Shown here: positions 59,334-64,000 of the stretch, in pieces | How positions within the stretch are numbered: the stretch's first letter is position 1 | Layout: each line of letters opens with the position of its first letter | Assembly: GCA_947449255.1 (NCBI GenBank) | Contig: CANFQX010000018.1 | Coordinates: 1 to 64,000 of the forward strand | Reading direction: 5' to 3' | Source: Pseudobdellovibrionaceae bacterium | Lineage (GTDB): Bacteria > Bdellovibrionota > Bdellovibrionia > Bdellovibrionales > Bdellovibrionaceae | Length of the DNA: 64,000 bases | Notes under the pieces: generated by a model | Told to the model about the DNA's origin: nothing | Databases searched by the model: none | The model's input: the letters and a program-made list of their open reading frames with translations, nothing else | Made by a program: the position numbers and the translations under genes

Positions 59334-59372
59334 CAAAAAAAAAGCCCCCTAAAATTTAGGGAGCTTTTTTTA
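59334..59372. terminator. Strong terminator after rplL
   Basis: AGCTCCCTAAA pairs with TTTAGGGGGCT on the minus strand, followed by TTTTTTTTT. A T-run also exists on the plus side. It lies 18 bases after rplL. Confidence 0.8.
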
Positions 59373-59390
59373 GATCTTGAACAGGAAAAA

Positions 59391-59756
59391 TTACTTGATA
59401 GTAACTTTTGCTCCTGCAGTCTCAAGAGCTTTTTTGATTTTTTCAGCATCTTCTTTAGAAGCACCTTCTTTAACAGCTTTATTACCAGCCTCAACAAGTG
59501 CTTTAGCTTCAGCAAGACCCAAACCAGTCAAACTACGTACTTCTTTAATTACGTTAATTTTATTTGCGCCAGCTTCGACCAAGATAACATCAAAAGCAGT
59601 TTTTTCTTCAACTACAGCCGCAGGACCTGCTGCCGCTGCTGCTGGAGCCGCTGCAGAAACGCCCCATTTTTCTTCAAGCATTTTTACAAGTTCAGCGATT
59701 TCTAGAACAGTTTTAGTAGACAACGCCTCAACTAATTGATCGTTTGTAAGTGACAT
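59391..59756 (-). CDS. rplL: 50S ribosomal protein L7/L12
   Basis: This 121-residue stalk protein has an N-terminal dimer helix ([22 protein letters not shown]), an Ala-rich hinge and the factor-binding domain ([30 protein letters not shown]). It follows rplJ at 66 bases. Confidence 0.97.
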   Translation of the reverse strand: MSLTNDQLVEALSTKTVLEIAELVKMLEEKWGVSAAAPAAAAAGPAAVVEEKTAFDVILVEAGANKINVIKEVRSLTGLGLAEAKALVEAGNKAVKEGASKEDAEKIKKALETAGAKVTIK

Positions 59757-59822
59757 TTTAAATCCTCCAAAAAATTATAAATTCAAAATAAAAGATACAT
59801 CACATAATTAGAAAAAATCTAA

Positions 59823-60347
59823 CTATGCTTGTGAAGCTTCGCTGCCATCAGCGCCGCCGCCAAGTTTTTCTGCGTAAGCATTCAAACATCTAGCTAGTGC
59901 CGAGCCTGATGCCAGTAACGTAGCCAAGAATATCGATCTAAGCTGGTCTTTACCAGGCAAGGTCGCCAAAAATTTAATTTTGGTATCATTCAGAGCTTCG
60001 CCATCCATAACGCCGGTTTTAATTTGCAGAACTTCAACGTCCTTAGCAAATTCAGCAAGTGTTTTTGCAGTTGCGTTCACTTCACCGTATGAGAATACGA
60101 TTGCATTAGTACCTTTCATTGAATTAGCAAATGCTTTTTCAACAGCTGGGTGATCTTTGAACGCTCTCTTCGCCAGAGTGTTTCGAACGACCTTCATTTC
60201 TGAATCAGAAGCATGCAATTTTTTGCGCAGACTTGTAACCTGCTCAACCTTGATACCTTTGAAATCAACAATGAAGGCCCCTTTAGCTTTTCCGAATTTC
60301 TCCGTAATAAGCTTAATCTCTTGCTCTTTATCTGCGCGAGTGATCAT
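59823..60347 (-). CDS. rplJ: 50S ribosomal protein L10
   Basis: This 174-residue stalk base protein has [39 protein letters not shown] and [11 protein letters not shown]. It anchors the L7/L12 dimers. AGGAGG precedes the ATG. An L10-leader-like RNA lies upstream. Confidence 0.97.
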   Translation of the reverse strand: MITRADKEQEIKLITEKFGKAKGAFIVDFKGIKVEQVTSLRKKLHASDSEMKVVRNTLAKRAFKDHPAVEKAFANSMKGTNAIVFSYGEVNATAKTLAEFAKDVEVLQIKTGVMDGEALNDTKIKFLATLPGKDQLRSIFLATLLASGSALARCLNAYAEKLGGGADGSEASQA

Positions 60348-60429
60348 AAGTGAGCCTCCTTTCGTTAGAATAAATGCGAATCAGGTCGATTAAGAGATTT
60401 CTAACAATCTTTTTTGATTATTAAAACTA

Positions 60430-60512
60430 AAGAAACCTCTAAGCCTTATCTCGGTAGGCCCCCAAACAATATGGGGATTAAATTCAAAAAAGAAAACCTA
60501 CTGTCACTGATC
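60430..60512 (-). ncRNA. L10 leader RNA (autoregulatory)
   Basis: The rplA-rplJ gap contains, on the minus strand, GACAGTAGG (60497-60505) pairing with GCCTACCGAGATAAGGC (60443-60459), around an inner CCCC/GGGG hairpin. The pairing plus the CCGAG segment match the conserved L10 leader, to which the L10-L12 complex binds to repress rplJL. Confidence 0.65.
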
Positions 60513-60574
60513 GCTATAATTAAAATTCAATAAATCTTAGACCTTAAAAAGGCCTAAATCATCTAAACAAAATA

Positions 60575-61273
60575 TTAAGCAACTATAGCCGCAGCTGCAT
60601 TTGGTTCCATCTTAATGCCAGGTCCCATAGTTGATGCTACAGAAATAGTTCTAAGATAAATACCTTTTGATGAAGCTGGCTTAGCCTTCATTAGAGCACC
60701 TAGCAATGCTAAGAAATTCTCGCGCAATTTGACATCGCCCATAGATTTCTTACCGATGCCAGCATGAACGATTCCAGCCTTATCAACGCGGAAATCCAAC
60801 TTGCCTTTTTTCTCTGCAGTAACAGCATCGCCAACATTCATAGTAACAGTTCCGACCTTTGGATTTGGCATTAAACCACGAGGCCCCAAGATCTTCGCTA
60901 CTTTGGACACTGTTGCCATCATATCCGGTGTTGCGATACATTTATCAAAATCTAACCAACCACCTTGAATTTTTGCCACTAGATCTTCAGCTCCAACAAA
61001 ATCTGCACCTGCAGCTTTTGCCTCAGCTTCTTTTGGTCCTTTTGCAAAAACCACAACTTTAACATTTTTTCCAAGACCGTGTGGCAATGCAATTGCACCA
61101 CGAACTTGCTGATCAGATTGCTTAGGATCAATACCCAAACGCAATGCTACATCTACTGATTCATCAAACTTCGCCGGAGCGACCTCTACTACGAGTTTGA
61201 ATGCTTCATCAACAGAGTATTTTTTTGCAGAATCAACCTTTTTAGCGGCTGCTGCGAACTTCTTACCTGCCAT
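60575..61273 (-). CDS. rplA: 50S ribosomal protein L1
   Basis: This 232-residue protein has [47 protein letters not shown] and [17 protein letters not shown]. It forms the L1 stalk. It follows rplK at 17 bases. Confidence 0.97.
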   Translation of the reverse strand: MAGKKFAAAAKKVDSAKKYSVDEAFKLVVEVAPAKFDESVDVALRLGIDPKQSDQQVRGAIALPHGLGKNVKVVVFAKGPKEAEAKAAGADFVGAEDLVAKIQGGWLDFDKCIATPDMMATVSKVAKILGPRGLMPNPKVGTVTMNVGDAVTAEKKGKLDFRVDKAGIVHAGIGKKSMGDVKLRENFLALLGALMKAKPASSKGIYLRTISVASTMGPGIKMEPNAAAAIVA

Positions 61274-61290
61274 TTATCAACTCCCTTAGT

Positions 61291-61716
61291 TTAGTCTGCG
61301 AGCTCAATGCCCATGCTTTTTGCTGTACCAGCGACTTGTGACATCGCGGATTCAACTTTCAGACAATTCAAATCAGGCAACTTAGTCGTTGCGATTTGTT
61401 TAATCTGATCGTTTTTAATCTTACCAACTTTGTCTTTTTGAGGCATTTTGGAACCAGATTCCAATTTCAAAGCCTTTTTTATCAAAGAAGACACTGGTGG
61501 TGTTTTCGTAATAAAGGTAAACGATCTGTCTTGAAAAACAGTGATAATGATAGGGATGATACTATCACCCAACGCTTGCGTTCTAGCGTTGAACTGCTTA
61601 CAAAACTCCATGATGTTTACCCCATGCTGTCCGAGCGCCGGTCCAACGGGAGGAGCTGGATTAGCTTTCCCTGCCGGTATCTGAAGCTTGATCATTCCTG
61701 TAACTTTTTTTGCCAT
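61291..61716 (-). CDS. rplK: 50S ribosomal protein L11
   Basis: This 141-residue protein starts [35 protein letters not shown] and has [14 protein letters not shown]. It sits at the GTPase-associated centre. I use the ATG at 61716; an upstream in-frame start five codons earlier adds a non-conserved stretch and contains the ribosome-binding site CAGGAGTGGG. Confidence 0.96.
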   Translation of the reverse strand: MAKKVTGMIKLQIPAGKANPAPPVGPALGQHGVNIMEFCKQFNARTQALGDSIIPIIITVFQDRSFTFITKTPPVSSLIKKALKLESGSKMPQKDKVGKIKNDQIKQIATTKLPDLNCLKVESAMSQVAGTAKSMGIELAD

Positions 61717-61779
61717 GACCCACTCCTGCAAGAGGTTGTGATTTTATCTGCATTTCGCCCCATGCGAACTGCAGTTTAA

Positions 61780-62313
61780 TTACTGCTTTTCTACTTGGAT
61801 GTAATCCAACTCAACTGGAGTTGGTCTGCCAAAAATACTGACTAAAACTTTAACTTTAGCCTTATCTTCGTTAATTTCCTCAACTGTCCCTTGGAAATTA
61901 CTAAAAGGACCATCAACAACGGTAACATTTTCACCAATGATAAATTTAACACGTGGCTTAACTTTACCCGCGACACCAGCCATTTGCTGTGTTACGCGCA
62001 ATACCTCTGCCTCAGGAACTTCTGGAGGACGGTTTTTAGTTCCGCCAACAAACCCGGTCACCTTAGACGAGTTTCGCACCAAATGCCAAGTCTCATCGTT
62101 TAAAAACATCTGAACAAAGATATAACCCGGGAAAAATTTACGCGATTTTATCTGTTTTTGACCTTTTACAAGTTCAACAACACTTTCAGCCGGTATTAAT
62201 ATCTCGCCAAAAAACTCTTCCATTTTAGAAGTCTTAATTTTCTCTTCAATAGCTTTTTTTGCAGTGTTCTCACAGCTTGTCTGAACATTTACAATATACC
62301 ACTTTTTATCCAC
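61780..62313 (-). CDS. nusG: Transcription antitermination protein NusG
   Basis: This 177-residue protein has an NGN domain (WYIVNVQTSCENTAKKAIEE, FFPGYIFVQM, LVRNSSKVTGFVGG) and a C-terminal KOW domain (GENVTVVDGPFSNFQGTVEEI). It contacts the RNA polymerase clamp and couples to S10 or Rho. It follows secE at 10 bases. Confidence 0.97.
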   Translation of the reverse strand: MDKKWYIVNVQTSCENTAKKAIEEKIKTSKMEEFFGEILIPAESVVELVKGQKQIKSRKFFPGYIFVQMFLNDETWHLVRNSSKVTGFVGGTKNRPPEVPEAEVLRVTQQMAGVAGKVKPRVKFIIGENVTVVDGPFSNFQGTVEEINEDKAKVKVLVSIFGRPTPVELDYIQVEKQ

Positions 62314-62323
62314 AGCTTGCCCC

Positions 62324-62701
62324 TTACTTCATAAGATAGTTAATAAAGAAGCCTGAGATCACATCAAATAAACTAATAATAACACTCGAAATAAGGACCA
62401 TAAAAACGCAGACAATTGTCATGGCTGTAGTATCTTTACGAGAAGGCCATACAACCTTACGAATCTCCGCAACAACAAGCCCACCCCAAGAAAGCACACG
62501 AGGATTAAACTGAAGAAAAGCGAAGAGCAGGATTGCTGTAAAAACTGGCAAACCATGCCTAACCATATCTGAATCTGCAGCTCGAGCAACCACGCCAAAT
62601 GCGCCTGCGAATGCCTTAATTAGAAGATGAACAGTCAAGCCAACAAGCATTGCTGCAATAGAAAAACTGAGTGTCAAAATCTTAGAGTTGGTTTTTTCCA
62701 T
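62324..62701 (-). CDS. secE: Preprotein translocase subunit SecE
   Basis: This 125-residue protein has three predicted membrane helices, like the 127-residue E. coli SecE and unlike the single-helix form of many bacteria. The conserved part is VVAEIRKVVWPSRKDTTAMTI followed by the last helix. It follows tRNA-Trp by 25 bases. Confidence 0.93.
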   Translation of the reverse strand: MEKTNSKILTLSFSIAAMLVGLTVHLLIKAFAGAFGVVARAADSDMVRHGLPVFTAILLFAFLQFNPRVLSWGGLVVAEIRKVVWPSRKDTTAMTIVCVFMVLISSVIISLFDVISGFFINYLMK

Positions 62702-62726
62702 GAATCCTCATTTGTTGACGTCAAAC

Positions 62727-62802
62727 TGGCAGGGGCGGAGGGATTCGAACCCACGACCTAACGATTTGGAGTCGTTCGCTCTACCGCTGGAGCTACACCC
62801 CT
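62727..62802 (-). tRNA. tRNA-Trp (CCA)
   Basis: The minus strand folds as a cloverleaf: acceptor AGGGGTG with CGCCCCT, D-arm AGCTCCAGCGGTAGAGC, anticodon loop CTCCAAA with CCA, T-arm GGGTTCGAATCCC, discriminator G and encoded CCA. It lies between tuf and secE, a common bacterial order. Confidence 0.95.
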
Positions 62803-62839
62803 GCATTTCCTAAAAATCACACGTGCCAAGAAACACCAA

Positions 62840-62867
62840 GGGGGACCCTTTTGTCAAGGAGTCCCCC
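62840..62867 (-). terminator. Strong hairpin between tuf and tRNA-Trp
   Basis: GGGGGAC-T-CCTT pairs with AAGG-GTCCCCC around a 5-base loop. The sequence after it is not T-rich, so it is a partial terminator or processing site between tuf and the tRNA-secE unit. Confidence 0.5.
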
Positions 62868-62900
62868 GGATGAACTTATATTATATATATTGCGTCAATC

Positions 62901-64000
62901 CTACTCAAGGATTTCAATAACAACGCCAGCACCAACCGTGCGTCCGCCTTCACGAATTGCAAATCGCAATTCTTTTTCCATTGCGATTGGAGCTATAAGC
63001 TCAACTGCAATTTCAATGCGATCGCCAGGCATTACCATTTCAGTTCCAGCTTTCAAAGTACAAACACCAGTGACATCTGTAGTTCTAAAGTAGAATTGAG
63101 GACGGTAGCCGTTGAAGAATGGAGTATGACGTCCGCCTTCTTCTTTTGTAAGAATGTAAGCTTCAGCTTTAAATTTTTTGTGCGGTTTAACTGTATTTGG
63201 TTTAGCCAAAACTTGACCACGCTCAACATCTTCTTTTTTAGTACCACGAAGAAGAACTCCACAGTTATCGCCAGCTTGACCTTCGTCAAGAAGTTTACGG
63301 AACATTTCAATTCCAGTAACTGTAGTTTTCTGAGTTGGACGGATGCCGATAATTTCAACATCTTCACCAACTTTAACAATACCACGCTCAACACGACCAG
63401 TTACAACTGTACCACGACCAGAAATTGAGAAAACATCCTCAACTGGCATCAAGAAAGTTTTTTCTACAGCACGAACTGGTTGAGGAATATAAGCATCGCA
63501 AGCGTCCATTAATTTCATAATTGCTGGACGACCGATTTCAGAAGTATCACCTTCCAAAGCCTTCAAAGCTGAACCCATAACAACTGGAATGTCATCACCA
63601 GGGTATTCATATTTAGAAAGGAGCTCACGAATTTCAAGCTCAACAAGCTCAAGAAGCTCTTTGTCATCAACCATATCTACTTTATTCATGAATACAACTA
63701 GAGCTGGCACACCAACTTGGCGAGCAAGAAGGATATGTTCACGAGTTTGTGGCATAGGACCGTCAGCAGAAGAAACAACTAGAATTGCTCCATCCATTTG
63801 AGCAGCACCAGTGATCATATTTTTTACATAGTCAGCATGTCCTGGGCAATCAACGTGAGCGTAATGACGTTTATCAGTTTCGTACTCAACGTGAGTCGTA
63901 GAGATAGTGATTCCACGTTCTCTCTCTTCAGGAGATTTATCAATTTGATCGTACGACATTGCTTGCGCCTTACCAGTCGTCGCAAGAGTTGTAGTGATCG
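62901..64000 (-). CDS. tuf: Elongation factor Tu (5' end beyond window)
   Basis: This GTPase brings aminoacyl-tRNA to the ribosome. The frame is open to the window edge: residues upstream of the first internal Met read [12 protein letters not shown], which is conserved EF-Tu sequence, so the first P-loop part lies outside. Visible parts include [44 protein letters not shown] and the C-terminal GRTVGAGVV. Only about 40 residues are missing. Confidence 0.97.
   Translation of the reverse strand, partial: ITTTLATTGKAQAMSYDQIDKSPEERERGITISTTHVEYETDKRHYAHVDCPGHADYVKNMITGAAQMDGAILVVSSADGPMPQTREHILLARQVGVPALVVFMNKVDMVDDKELLELVELEIRELLSKYEYPGDDIPVVMGSALKALEGDTSEIGRPAIMKLMDACDAYIPQPVRAVEKTFLMPVEDVFSISGRGTVVTGRVERGIVKVGEDVEIIGIRPTQKTTVTGIEMFRKLLDEGQAGDNCGVLLRGTKKEDVERGQVLAKPNTVKPHKKFKAEAYILTKEEGGRHTPFFNGYRPQFYFRTTDVTGVCTLKAGTEMVMPGDRIEIAVELIAPIAMEKELRFAIREGGRTVGAGVVIEILE

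Overview
The window is AT-rich bacterial chromosome (roughly 40% G+C by eye). It most resembles a member of the Bdellovibrionota or a related former 'deltaproteobacterial' lineage. This placement is an inference from several hints taken together: a tail-fibre-like S74 chaperone protein with a pilin-type N-terminus, a eukaryote-like cyclic-nucleotide-gated channel, a lysine/alanine-rich SWIB protein, many small secreted proteins of unknown family, an E. coli-like three-helix SecE, and the long combined ribosomal/RNA-polymerase cluster. No single marker proves it.

Left part (1-33 kb, accessory and housekeeping genes mixed). It opens with the 3' end of an unidentified gene, a secreted subtilisin and a SthK/LliK-like cyclic-nucleotide-gated K+ channel. 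A tightly packed six-gene operon follows (3353-9931). It encodes a PqqD-like recognition protein, an ATP-grasp ligase, a PLP-dependent alanine-racemase-fold decarboxylase, a urea-transporter domain fused to an M23 metallopeptidase, an outer-membrane barrel with TPRs and a periplasmic TPR protein. Start and stop codons overlap or nearly touch through the first five genes, so I infer one pathway that makes, moves and possibly attaches a small molecule at the cell wall. This is the best candidate for an undescribed system. Next come eutBC and a glyoxalase II, then small secreted proteins, including a signal-peptide protein with a C-terminal RelE/ParE-like fold. A pilin-like/S74 fusion follows, translationally coupled to a thrombospondin-1-like secreted protein. 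After tRNA-Asp come a secreted heavy-metal-binding domain, orn, ahcY, map, a histone-H1-like SWIB protein, a J-domain protein, ettA, a bolA/unknown/parA group, lnt and mutS2.

Right part (33-64 kb, informational core). A 100-bp tetranucleotide repeat tract separates mutS2 from one very long minus-strand cluster. In transcription order it reads tuf, trnW, secE, nusG, rplKAJL, rpoBC, rpsLG, fusA, then the S10, spc and alpha operons down to rplQ. The order is canonical, with adk after secY and no tuf between fusA and rpsJ. Two internal changes stand out. rplX (L24) is missing from its usual place between rplN and rplE, which abut with no room for it. A strong terminator also sits between rplL and rpoB. 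An L10-leader-like RNA precedes rplJ, and hairpins precede rpsJ and rpmJ.

Genes in the right half form the translation and transcription core. The left half suggests a cell-envelope-centred lifestyle with secreted proteases, toxins, adhesins and an envelope-modification operon.
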